Shown in pieces: positions 10,116 through 55,664 of a stretch of 64,000 nucleotides of DNA. The stretch's first letter is position 1, and every line of letters begins with the position of its first letter. Both the position numbers and the translations under genes were made by a program. The stretch lies in the NCBI RefSeq assembly GCF_019097595.1, contig NC_080716.1, positions 30,074,401-30,138,400 of the forward strand, read 5' to 3'. The notes under the pieces are model-generated. The model was not told the origin of the DNA and ran no database searches. It worked only from the letters and a program-made list of their open reading frames with translations. The DNA comes from Hemibagrus wyckioides. Its lineage: Eukaryota; Chordata; Actinopteri; Siluriformes; Bagridae.

Positions 10116-10790
10116 GCAAAGTTCATCTATAAAAATTGGATGCATTTATGGAAAAATAATATCTGATAATATTTATAATAATATAATTTCTTGTTCTTTA
10201 TGGTTTTGTGTTGATTTTAAAATAATTCTGATTTCTCATTTTCATGTCCTGCTGTTATTTGCTCAGCATCTTATAGACACCCTCACTGTTCTGAATGGAT
10301 TTGTTTAGCTAAAGCCTGTAAACCTCCTCATGAGGTGAAAGTGATCATGTGTGTAGTGTTCAATAAGCCCTACATCCAGCTTTGTATGCAATATAAAAAC
10401 AAGTTCATTGACTGTTATCTGAAATATGGTGCTGAACAAATATTGTGTTTTGTGTTTTCTCAGTATTAGTTCTACCTCTACTGTATTTCTACTGCTGTAG
10501 TTTTATTTTATTTCTTTATGAGATATTCTCTAGTTAAATAAGGAGGAGTAGACTTAAAATCTGAGTTAGAATCTGATGTTAGATTTGTGTGACTTTTCAG
10601 CTGTGTGAACTTTAATTGTAGTTGTTTGAGGAGATTTATGAATGAAATGTTTTATCAGTTAAATAAATACATCATTATCAGTTCACTGCTGCTATATTGT
10701 TGTCTTTTCATTGTTTCATAATGTTTCTTGTCTCCTGCTGTAACATTGGAATTTCCCACATAGGATTAATAAAGTTTTATCTTAAAGACA
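10116..10790 (+). other. Gene A 3' UTR and flank with poly(A) signals
   Basis: Homologous to gene B 50951-51180. At the place where gene B has AATAAA (51172-51177) gene A has AATAAG (10362-10367). Later AATAAA signals in gene A are at 10662-10667 and 10768-10773; the last belongs to a GGATTAATAAAG sequence like the end of an L2-type retroposon. Which signal is used is not visible. Confidence 0.5.
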
Positions 10791-11660
10791 GATAACTCGA
10801 TCCTGCAGTATTATTCAGTGTCTGTAGAGGATCTCAGTGCAGTAAAGGTCAGGAGTAAATGAGGAATCAAACAGAAGTGTTATTACTCTTTCTGCATGTC
10901 TACACACTGGTACACTGATGTACAGGACTAACACAACACTGAAAACCAATCAGGAAATCAACTTTACAGCCAATCAAAAGCTACTTATGAAGTGAAGTAC
11001 ATGGTTTCAGTGTAAAACTCTGCTAGACAACATCATCATAAGTGCATTTCTTCCCAGTCCTGGCAGAGGGAGTAAGACAGTCAGGGTTAGAGGTTTGTAA
11101 ATCAAGCTTAGACCTAAATCAGTGTTGTATATGAGCACTAACACGGTCTACAGAATTGGGGTGAATTGTTGCTAGGTGTCTGCAGTGAAGAACATCACAC
11201 ACTTCTTCAATGGGAAAACTGTAACATGAAAATAGTTTCTTGTATATTTTACTGTATTAATTAACATTAAATCCTGTTTGTTACTCTGAGACCATGCTAC
11301 ACCGACAGCAGCCAGCAGAGGGCAGCAGTGGTGCACACAGTGATAGCAGGAGAACAAATTACAGACTTCTCCAGGATGATTAACCTGGATTTCCTGAACC
11401 TGTCCAGCAGTATACTTAAGACCAGACTTTGACACAGCCCTTTGCTACACCTTTGTAGAGGAGTGACAGATATGTTATGTTGGTGAAGACTCTCTGTACA
11501 AGAATGATGACTCAGCTGTAATAAAATATCAGAGTAAGGATGTTTATTTACAGTGTCTGTGATGTACAAATAGTCCAAACGTGAACCACAATATCTTAAT
11601 ATATAATAAAAAAGAGAATAATATACACCTTCCAAACAGAGAAACCACAAGCAGTACAAG
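10791..11660. other. Intergenic, nothing recognised
   Basis: No gene with recognisable domains. Only short open frames without family signatures, mainly on the minus strand around 11172-11750. It has no counterpart in the second intergenic copy. Confidence 0.4.
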
Positions 11661-12599
11661 CAGGAACAAGCCTGTAACTAGTACTTCCGGACAACTTTCA
11701 AAATAAAAGTTCTGCAGTTCTGGGGTTTCACTCTGTAATTGAGTCCACAATGAAACAGTATGTAGTAGTTACAGTATCATTTGTGTACGAGATTTTAAAA
11801 TTCATTTCTCATGGAAAAGAAAAAAAACATCTGGCTGTTAGACATCATTAGTGTGTGTTATGAAGGAAAATGTGATATTCAGAGAGAAAACTATTTGTGG
11901 GCTCAACTAAAGCTCCTCATGTTTTGTTCCCTATATCAGCTTACATTTAAAACTATTCTACAACAAATCACATGACAGATATCAGGTCTAATAAAATATT
12001 ACAGGGATTTAAGGAAACTCTCACATGTAGTGATGTTTCATCCATGATCCAATCATTCTCCTTCACGTCCATGTACTGACTCATTATTTTATTCTCTTAA
12101 GTCTCGACTGTGTAAAACACATGACCGCTTCAGCAGATTGTTCCTGCTTTTTAAAGACTGCATTAGCGTGCAGGATGTGAAGGAGCAAATCACTGGTTGG
12201 ATGTATTGAAGAATCCACCCCTTACTAGTCAGGATTAAAACCATACAGCAGTTACCACTAGAGGGAGTCAAAGACATTTTAATATTGAGTATGAACGTGT
12301 TCAGTTATGTGAAATGTAATTGCTGTAACAGTTTTTATTTGATCGTCCAATAGGAAGTTTCTCCTGTTATGATGGATCTGTTATGAGCCAATCAGAAAAG
12401 ATTTGTGTAGGGAAGAGACTGGTGTGAGAATAATGTGCTCCAGAACTGTGTAGAGTGTTGAAAAGTGCTGAAATGAGTTAAAATAAGGATTTCTTTGAGA
12501 ATATTTCCATGTATCCAGTTACTAAACCATAAGTAAAGACTTTAGACTCGTTGTTACGAGCGGACGTCATTAACTGGGACTCCAGGTCACTGGTGTTTA

Positions 12600-12848
12600 G
12601 TCAAGTAGCTTTTATTGTCATTTGAAGCACATACAGCTGGTACAGTACACAGTAACATGAAACAACGTTCCTCCAGGACCATGGTGCTACATAAAACACA
12701 CAACTACAGGAGACAACACAGAACTAAGTTCACTACACAGACCTACACAGTACTACATAAAGTGCATGTGTGTAAACAGTGCAAGACAGTACAGTACAGT
12801 ACAATAACTGACCAGAGACAGTGCAGCACTGACCACTACACAGTTTTG
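12600..12848 (-). mobile_element. LINE 3' end, reverse orientation
   Basis: Reads on the minus strand as a non-coding LINE 3' end: GGAGGAACGTTGTTTCATG, then GTACTGTACCAGCTGTATG, then ATGACAATAAAAGCTACTTG. The second copy is at 52328-52577. The 78-aa open frame over it is incidental. Confidence 0.6.
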
Positions 12849-14683
12849 TAGGGCTGGGTATCATTTAAAAATTTCCGATACCGGTTCCTGAATGATACTT
12901 TTTTCAATACCAATTTTATGAAATCCATTTTAACATTACCTCAGAGAAACTTGGTTTTATTTTAATTTCAGGTTGTTGACTTTTTTTTAAAACAGATTCA
13001 AAGACTCTCCTGAGCCACTGCACAAGGAAACAAAAAAGCACAAATGAACAAAATGTACCCAACACAATACATCAGTGCAAATCTTTAGCAGAGTTTAAGC
13101 AGTTTTAAGTCAATACATGTTGCTTACTACTGCTTAAGATCTTTAAATAACTCAGCAGTTCTTCTTCAATAAAATTAACATATCTGCTTTTTTAGGAGAC
13201 AGACAAGCTCACTCTTGACTAATAATGTCCTCAGCAGTAGAAAATGTATGCTCTGATGGTGTGGATGATGCTTGCACACAGAGATACCTTGTTTCCAAAT
13301 CATAAAGTACTGGCAGAGTGCGTCCTTCATGTCCCACCACCAGGTTACTGGACTCACTGAGGACAGCGTAGATGGAAGTAATCTGTAGTGCTTTATCTCT
13401 GTCTTAATCTTCTCTGAAGTGCTGCTGACAGTGGTTGGTGTTCTTGATTCAATTGCCATGTCCTCCACTTAAATCTTAATTCTTGACCTATGATTTTAAA
13501 AAAGTTATATATTCTTAGTTAAATTACCATGGTTACTTATCAGATAAGATATGATTGTAAGTTCAGCTGTTTCTGTAATACAGGCCCTGGGACAATAACC
13601 TTAATGGTAAAGTAACAACACGTACATGGTAAACAACACAACCACTTACAGCTTACTTACCTCCACCATGGAGACTTCAGTGTAGAAAAAGGCAGCAAAC
13701 CTTTAACAATAAAGTTTGTGACTGCCCTGTGGTATTCATCTTGCTTTTCCTTCTTCATTTTTCCTTTTTCTGTCAGTGTGAACGGATTAACACTTAATGG
13801 TCTCCTAATTCCAGGGTCAGCAGGAGCAGAGGCTATAACATTAATGTATGGGGAGAGAGGCAGTCAACCTTAAGGATAAGCACGCTTTAACAACTTTAAT
13901 GTGATTTAAACATGACCAGTTTCTGTTAACCTTAAAACATTTTTAGCATAGATTTAGCTATCTATCTATAGCCATCCAAACAAAATCTAACGTTACGTTG
14001 GTCACAATATATAACGTTAGTACAAAGTCACCGTGCACAGAAAGAAAAGCTAACGTAAATAGATCACAAGCATGTAGCACTACAAGTTAGCCGATTTTGT
14101 TTGCTTGTTTGCTGAAAGTTAAGCTTACCTGTCGGAGTCCCAGTCATAACACCGCTGTCTTCATCGGTAGCTTTGGAGGAGGGCTCGTGTGGTGGACATG
14201 TCAAAGCAGGCTCTGGGGCAGAAAAACACCGAGAGGATGACCACATCGGCTCGGTCTTGCTGCAGCTGAAGATGGAGCAACTTTCTGCTCTTATGTTTAT
14301 TCCGTGCACGATTAAGTACTTCATCAGATTTGACGTGTTGCCGGTCTTGGCAGCAATTATTTTGTTGTAAATGTTGCATCGCACGCTGTTGTCATCGAGC
14401 TTGGTGAAATACAGCCACACTTTCGACCTTTTCCACATTGTTTTAAACACGTCGGGGTTAGGATGATCACCACAGTGCCTTGCTACAACCAATCACCAGC
14501 ATTTGATTTAGGCATGTCAAGCATGCTGCATGCTTTTTGGCTCACTGACAGGATTAAACTGACAAGATTAAACCCTTAGGTATCGAAATTTGGTACCGAA
14601 TGAAAAGACATTTTTCGATACTCTATAGTATCGAGGCAATTCGGTCGGTGCTTAAAAAGTATCGAATTCGATACCCAGCCCTA
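12849..14683 (-). mobile_element. hAT transposon with decayed transposase, 8-bp target duplication
   Basis: The ends are TAGGGCTGGGTATC and GATACCCAGCCCTA, flanked by CAGTTTTG (12841-12848) and CAGTTTCG (14684-14691), an 8-bp duplication typical of hAT. The duplicate copy near 52570 shows the uninterrupted site CAGTTTTGTAATG. On the minus strand 14064-14492 carries a BED-finger-like start (KRSKVWLYFTKLDD, with one expected cysteine lost). Around 13175-13468 the C-terminal dimerisation region appears across frames (PSEHTFSTAED). About 1.8 kb, internally deleted and frameshifted, so not autonomous. Confidence 0.85.
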
Positions 14684-14691
14684 CAGTTTCG

Positions 14692-15175
14692 TAATGAATA
14701 AAGTGTAATAGTAAAGTGCTGTGGATGTAAACACAATACACAGTTCACAGCAAAAACAGATCATTGTGTTTTATTGTTGTAGCAGCAGTCTAAAAAGAAA
14801 TGTGGGAAAATTATAAAGGGAGTGTATTGATGTACAGTTCAGCAAGAGTGTGTGTGTGTGTGTGTGAAAACTGAAAGTTTACTCACACTGCAGTGAATAA
14901 CAATTAATAAATAAACACCAATCCCTCTCTCTCTCACTGCTGCATGATTAAGGAGATCTGAAGCATGTTGTTTGATCGTCTCCTCGGCTGTGTCTTTGCT
15001 CCATTTCATTACTGCAGCTGCAAGAGAGGAAAAAGAAACAATTCTATATAGACCATTTCATAAATGTAAACAATAACAAACACATAATAACGGCACATTC
15101 ACCTATTTCAAACGTAATTATTTTCTGTGTTCAGAAATGTCTCTGAAGGTGAGGTGAAGTTTGTTGCCATGTTGC
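14692..15175. other. Intergenic, duplicated, with GT run
   Basis: Contains a TGTGTGTG run near 14848-14866 and CTCTCTCTCACTGCTGCATG, and matches 52578-53070 closely. No gene recognised. Confidence 0.5.
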
Positions 15176-15890
<715 letters not shown>

Positions 15891-15912
15891 ACTGAACTGA
15901 ACTGAACACACA

Positions 15913-15953
<41 letters not shown>

Positions 15954-16565
15954 ACCTCCTGCTACTCCTGTTACTGGTTTATTTGAAGACTTTTCCTCAA
16001 ATCCACCGTGAAAACTAAACACAGTAACAACAAAACACAACAAACACATTATCTTGACACACAGTGAAAGCGTGAGGAACAGAAGCAATGGCAGTTTACA
16101 GACAGAAAATACAGACAAATAAACAAATACCTCGTTGGCTGCATGCTGTGAGAAAGGGAAATAATCTTTAAATCTTCTTTATGATAGTTTAAGTTCTTTT
16201 TATGACTAGAATAAACTTTTATCAGAGCATCCATAATGTCCGTGCTTACCGCTAACTTTCTTCACTAAAAACCCTCCCGCTAAATCAGCATCTGCACGAG
16301 ACCGGGAACCGAGGCTTCAAAATAAAAGTCCCGCAACATACAACAAAAAAAACAATCTATAAAGGTACAAATAACAAACACAGCTTAACTTCAATTACAA
16401 AATTGATTTTTATAAAAAATGTAAACAAAATACATAAACTGAATAAACAATATTAAAGGCAGCAGATGCACATCTATCCAACAGCTAGCTTTGTCCCATC
16501 ATGGTAACTAGCTACCGTTAGCTAAACGCTGGTTTCAGTCAGAGTTAGCGTTAGGAGCTAACCGG
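15891..16565. other. Intergenic with CA microsatellite
   Basis: A CA run of about 40 bp at 15908-15950, then AT-rich sequence that matches 59490-59905 with small deletions. No gene recognised. Confidence 0.5.
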
Positions 16566-16850
16566 GCATTACTTTAGAAAACTGCCATAGCAGAAGAAAA
16601 TATTCCCAACTGTAACGGTGCCGTTAGCTCGTTTCTGCTTGATTTAACATGACCGTCATGTAAGACGGCTAACGTGCTAGCTAGCTAACCTGGCACCAAC
16701 ATTTGTAGCTAGCTAACATTAGCCCTAATGCTAGCTCGACGTGTTAGTTGCCTAGCGCTTAGCTATTTAGACAAAGCTTGTTCAGTCTCTTCTGCTAACG
16801 TTACAGTTGTGAGGATTTTCTTCTGCTGTGGCAGTTTTCAAAAGTAATGC
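16566..16850. mobile_element. 285-bp MITE with 36-bp inverted ends
   Basis: Left end GCATTACTTTAGAAAACTGC is mirrored by right end GCAGTTTTCAAAAGTAATGC, with few mismatches over about 36 bp. The inside is rich in GCTAGCTAAC-type steps. No coding capacity. The same 285-bp element sits at 59911-60195, so it was present before the duplication. Confidence 0.7.
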
Positions 16851-17650
16851 CGGTGTTGTGTCCAACTCTGTTTGGGGATCTGTTTCCCCCTAGCCCCGCC
16901 CCCGGACATACTTTCTTCCAGAAGTCTACAATATAAAGCTAACACTAAGTACATTTATAATCGGAACTTAGTTGATCTTACCTTAAGTGTCTTCAACTAT
17001 CTGGATGAGTTGTGACTTTTGTCTTGCTGTAACACGGTCCTGACAAGAGCAGAACATCACATGGACTACAAGCAGGAGACTCGAGCATGGAGGGAAACCG
17101 CTGTCTGATCTCAGCTGCGCATGCGCGAGAAATTTTTCAGTCAGATAGGTATGGCAACTTCACTTGGACAAATTCTCTAGTTACGATTACATTTTCATAG
17201 GAGAATGGTATTGCCTGGTAATTTTTTTTTTTCGATGCGTTGACCTGCAGAATTTTTTTCCTAGTTATGATTACATTTGCTTAGGGAAACAGCATTTATT
17301 TATTTATTTGTTTGTTTGTTTGTTTGTTTGTTTGTTTTTTAGTTCAGTTTATAAAAGTTTCAAAAACAATTGCCAAATCATCAAACCATTTGTCCAATAA
17401 TTCACAGCATAATAACATTATGCTACAACAGGTAACCACACACAACAACTAACATTGATAACTTTTAAACTGAATTGAACGTTCATATATCAAATTCCTG
17501 CCCCTGTCTTACACGTCCCCAGACATCCAAAAAAACTTCTATCCAGATGTTTGAATATTGAACTGCATATCTACATACAAGAGGGGTCATAGTGAGACAA
17601 TGTGGTGGGTCTCTCTCTCTCTCTCTCCCACTCACACATTCTGTTAGAAC
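16851..17650. other. Upstream region of gene B with simple repeats
   Basis: Contains a GTTT run (about 17306-17337) and a CT run (about 17611-17627). A GCGCATGCGCG step lies near 17116. It matches 60196-60837 of copy 2 but that copy is shorter. No gene recognised. Confidence 0.4.
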
Positions 17651-17725
17651 ACAGGAAGTGGTAAAGTGGTAAGCCTTTAACACACACCACTGCTCTGTCA
17701 GTCAGTCAGTCATTAGAGGGACAGG
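17651..17725 (+). promoter_or_regulatory. Proximal promoter / 5' UTR of gene B with ETS-type site
   Basis: ACAGGAAGTG at 17651-17660 fits the ETS core GGAA(G/A) used by PU.1-class factors in blood-cell promoters. It is followed by CTGCTCTGTCAGTCAGTCAG and the start codon 66 bp later. The same arrangement occurs before exon 1 of gene C (60838) and in the orphan copy (62132). No TATA box was seen. The factor assignment is inference. Confidence 0.5.
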
Positions 17726-50950
<33,225 letters not shown>

Positions 50951-51179
50951 ACAAAGTTCGTCTATAAAAAGAGGATATATTTACTGAAAATATTATTTTA
51001 TAATTCTTTTTTTTAATTTTTTTATGGTTTTGTGTGGATTTTAAAATAATATTGATTTCATTTCATTTTAATGTCCTGTTCAGCATCTTGTAGACACCCT
51101 CACTGTTCTGAATGGTTTTGTTTAGTTAAAGCCTGTAAACCTCCTCATGAGGTGAAATGTGTGTAATGTCCAATAAAGC

Positions 51180-51483
51180 TTACATCCTGTTAATGCAGAA
51201 CATTATTAAAAATGTAAAAATGAAGAAATATATTTTTTAAAGAATGGTCTAATGGTTCAAACAGGATAAGATGCAAGATGAAACTAGCATTATTGAGAGG
51301 AAGTAAAGACTAGTATGTTTGTTTAGTGCTAGGACATGCACCAAGGAAGTTAAGCTTAGTTTGTATGCAATATAAAAACAAGTTTATTGACTGTTATACT
51401 GTTTATGGTCATGTATGTGAGAAATAAAATTTGAATTTGAGAAGAAAAAAGAAAACATGATCTGTAAATACACACACACACAC

Positions 51484-51558
<75 letters not shown>

Positions 51559-52140
51559 GTGAAGACCCTTTGAATGAGTTGTGAAAGTTTATTGCCATTT
51601 TAATATATTAATAAATAATCAGAGTTCTATCTGGACCTGCAGCACCTGTAGTGCACCTAACCCTGCCCTTAACCTTGTGTGGGTGTATAATAAAGACCCC
51701 TGATACCAGTGTACAAACTCAACCTTGGCTTGTTTATTGACCTGTACAGGTGTATCAGAAAGGCGGATGTAAATAAATAGACTGTTCCATTAGATTACTC
51801 CTATTGTAGGATAGAAAAGTTATAACGTGCTGCACACACGAGACACACACTGCGAGCATGTGAACTACAAAATAAAGAATTATCAGAGCTCCCTAACCTA
51901 GCTCAATGAAAACCAACAATTTCAGGAAAAATACTTCACACACACACACACACACACACACTGTCTGAACCTTATATTAATCACATAAGAACCATTTTTG
52001 ATAAACACAAAGGAAAAGATGCAAATATAATTTCAAAACAAAAAACATCAACACAATAAATCTATGTACAGAGCTCAGCTCCAACTGAAAGCAAGTACAC
52101 TAAAGTAACTTATAGAAGTGAAGCCTGCAACTAGCACTTA
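51180..52140. other. Intergenic sequence private to copy 2
   Basis: Includes a TA run (about 51487-51554) preceded by CA units and a CA run near 51940-51960. No gene recognised. Confidence 0.5.
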
Positions 52141-52327
52141 CGGACCTCTTTCAAAATAAAAGTCCTGCAGTTCTGGGGTTTCACTCTGCAATTGAGTCCA
52201 CAATGAAACAGTACATAGTAGTTACCGTATCATTTGTGTATGGAAAAGAAAAAACAGCTGGCTGTTAAACATCATTAGTGTGTGTTATGAAGGGATGTCA
52301 TTAACTGGGACTCCAGGTCACTGGTGT

Positions 52328-52577
52328 TTAGTCAAGTAGCTTTTATTGTCATTTGAAGCACATACAGCTGGTGCAGTACACAGTAACATGAAACAACGTT
52401 CCTCCAGGACCATGGTGCTACATAAAACACACAACTACAGGAGACAACACAGAACTAAGTTCACTACACAGACCTACACAGTACTACATAAAGTGCATGT
52501 GTGTAAACAGTGCAAGACAGTACAGTACAGTACAATAACTGACCAGGGACAGCGCAGCACTGACCACTACACAGTTT
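52328..52577 (-). mobile_element. LINE 3' end, second copy
   Basis: Same as 12600-12848 with few differences, but here the target site CAGTTTTGTAATG is uninterrupted. Confidence 0.6.
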
Positions 52578-53069
52578 TGTAATGAATAAAGTGATGTGGA
52601 TGTAAACACAATACACAGTTAACAGAAAAAACAGATCATTGTGTTTTATTGTTGTAGCAGCAGTCTAAAAAGAAATGTGGGAAAATTGTAAAGGGAGTGT
52701 ATTGATGAACAGTTCAGCAAGTGTGTGTGTGTGTGTGTGTGTGTGAGAAAACTGAAAGTTACCTCACACTGCAGTGAATAACAATTAATAAATAAACACC
52801 AATCCCTCTCTCTCTCACTGCTGCATGATTAAGGAGATCTGAAGCATGTTGTTTGATCGTCTCCTCGGCTGTGTCTTTGCTGCATTTCATTACTGCAGCT
52901 GCAAGAGAGGAAAAAGAAACAATTATATATAGACCATTTCATAAATGTAAACAATAACAAACACATAATAACGGCACATTCACCTATTTCAAACGTAATT
53001 ATTTTCTGTGTTCAGAAATGTCTCTGAAGGTGAGGTGAAGTTTGTTGCCATGTTGCTGTGAACTCTATG

Positions 53070-53587
<518 letters not shown>

Positions 53588-54434
53588 CAGGGTAACTGCA
53601 GGTTTCTAAGAGTTAGATTTAAGACTTTTTAAGATCTTTTTAATACCATGCAGAATGAAATTTAAGACCAAGATGGTCTTTTTCAGCAGCTTCAAGAGTG
53701 TCATAAGATTCCGTTCCTGGATTTGCTATCTTCTTTTTCTTAACTGCATCCATGTACATGGCCAGACCGCCAAAGCTCTCTACAAGACTGGTAGATTTTC
53801 AAGCCACCTGTGTCCACAGAACGGAAGTGGAAATTTTGTGCATTCGGTTAAAGCAGTGAAATCCTCCCTCCTAGCTGGTGCATTGGAAAGAGTATGTGCC
53901 AGGCCCTCAGAACCTTCTCCAGGTGCCAAATGGAGAAGCCATGTTTGCAGGCATTGTGTAGGGCGTGGAGGCCACAGCTCCCCACCACAATTAGCTGTGT
54001 GCCACCAAACTTCTCATGATGCTCCTGTTGCAGGACTTCTAAAAACCTCCAATTGACATTTGGTACATCCATAGAAACAGAACGTAACTTTTTTAAATTC
54101 GAACTGCAGTGCACATTCCTAGAAAAAAAAGTAAATAAATGAGAGAAAAAAATAAAAAAGTGTTGCGATGAAGCCAAGTGTTACTCTGATGTCTGCCGGA
54201 GCGGAAGTCGCGGCATGGGCATCGCTAGGCCATTTTTAGGGGAGCTTTAGCCTCCCTAACATTTCTACTCAGCCCCCCTAAAATTCGGCGATTCTCGATA
54301 AACTGTACACAAATTGGTGATCGCCTCAGTCCCCTTTAAATTGCATCTGAAAACGGCGGCTCTTCGGCTCCTCCCCGTCTTTCAGCATGTTCTTCAATCC
54401 ACAGACCGTGGCGTCGAAGAGCGAGGATCAGAGG

Positions 54435-54480
<46 letters not shown>

Positions 54481-55227
54481 CTCATATGTTCAGTATTCAA
54501 ATGTTATACACATCTATGCAATACAGTGGAATGCTGCAATAAGTTTACCATCCTACCCTGTTAGTCAAACCTTTATTTATTCATTCATTCATTCATTCAT
54601 TCATTTTTGACTATTATACCCTCATTGGGGTATAATAGTAAACCCCCCTTAAATGAAAATCCTAGAATCGTCCCTGAGTCGTGGTGCTTGAACTTGAAGC
54701 TGATGCAGACGCCGGTGTTTGGAATGTAGCAGCGCTCTGTAATAGGCTTAATGATGTGGGCACGACGGAGCAGAACTGACAAATGTCAGGTTCCGACAGG
54801 TTTCTGCAGCCGCTTTGTGTTTTTCACACTGCATGTGGGTCTCCAAAGCTTTCATCCCCATTGTTCCGAGTTAAAAAAAACTGTTTTGCACAGCCTACAC
54901 TGGACCTCAAACACATGAAAATTTGATTTACATTTCCCCAAGGCTAAAGCTCAAACTTTTCCACAGTTCACACAGCTACCGTAAAGCCTGTGTTAAACGA
55001 ACTCCCCACGAACGTGTATTTTAGTCGGTTCCGCCTGTTTTGTTCTGTGTAACAAAAATATTTCAAATTGATTTCAAAACGATAAAAATGAAATCTTCTT
55101 TATGGGGTCGGTTAGATTTTAAGACCTTTGAAACGCAGATATAAAACATTTTAATGCTAATTAAGCCCTTATTTTCATGTTATGTAATTTAAGACTTAAG
55201 ACTTTTTAAGGATCCGCAGACACCCTG
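53588..55227 (-). mobile_element. CAGGG-ended DNA transposon, TTAAA target duplication
   Basis: Starts CAGGGTAACTGCAGGTTTC, ends GATCCGCAGACACCCTG, with TTAAA at 53583-53587 and 55228-55232. Copy 1 has the single site TCCTTAAAAACAAC (15703). Sub-terminal stretches TTAAGACTTTTTAAG are inverted at both ends. The minus-strand fragment at about 53848-54110 reads SMDVPNVNWRFLEVLQQEH and LIVVGSCGLHALHNACKHG, a piece of an RNase-H-like transposase family common in fish; exact superfamily not known to me. A second repeat is nested at about 54205-54685. Confidence 0.75.
54205..54685. mobile_element. Nested interspersed repeat, second member
   Basis: Same family as 19561-19970. Here a GT run (54436-54467) and an ATTC run (about 54577-54605) have expanded. 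It lies inside the transposon at 53588-55227. Confidence 0.65.
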
Positions 55228-55350
55228 TTAAAAACAGCAAGGGCCAAACTGTCCCGAGCCACAAAAGAGGCAAAAAGCACACGTCCAGAGAATCCACGGC
55301 CAATATAAGGACAGTGGAGATACCCAGCACATGTGGCAGGACATACAGGT

Positions 55351-55527
55351 TGTTATGTATGGGGTTTTGACATGTTCCCTCAGGTGCCTGTGGGTGGCAC
55401 AGGTAATAAAATGTATGTTGTCAATAAATAAAAGGAGAGTAGAAGTTAGGTATCCGTGAGTGTACGTTGTGTTATTAATTGTCCCTAAATTGTTTTCCCA
55501 AAGGTTATGGTATAGACAAACATAACA
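55351..55527 (+). repeat. 5' LTR (177 bp)
   Basis: TG...CA ends, AATAAAA signals near the middle. Short for a Gypsy LTR. Confidence 0.92.
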
Positions 55528-55664
55528 TTTTGGCGACGAGGTGGATATAAAAAAAAAATAAATAAATTACGGCGGTTCTACCACAAGTAGTAGTGAGTAG
55601 TTAGGCGCACTTGAAAATTATTATTTTCCTTCTTTCGTAGCTAAAGTGTGACAGGTTAGCTACA

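Noticed and set aside
12615..12851. 78-aa frame repeated at 52346-52582
   Set aside because: Conserved only because the whole segment is duplicated; it lies antisense over a LINE 3' end and has no domain.
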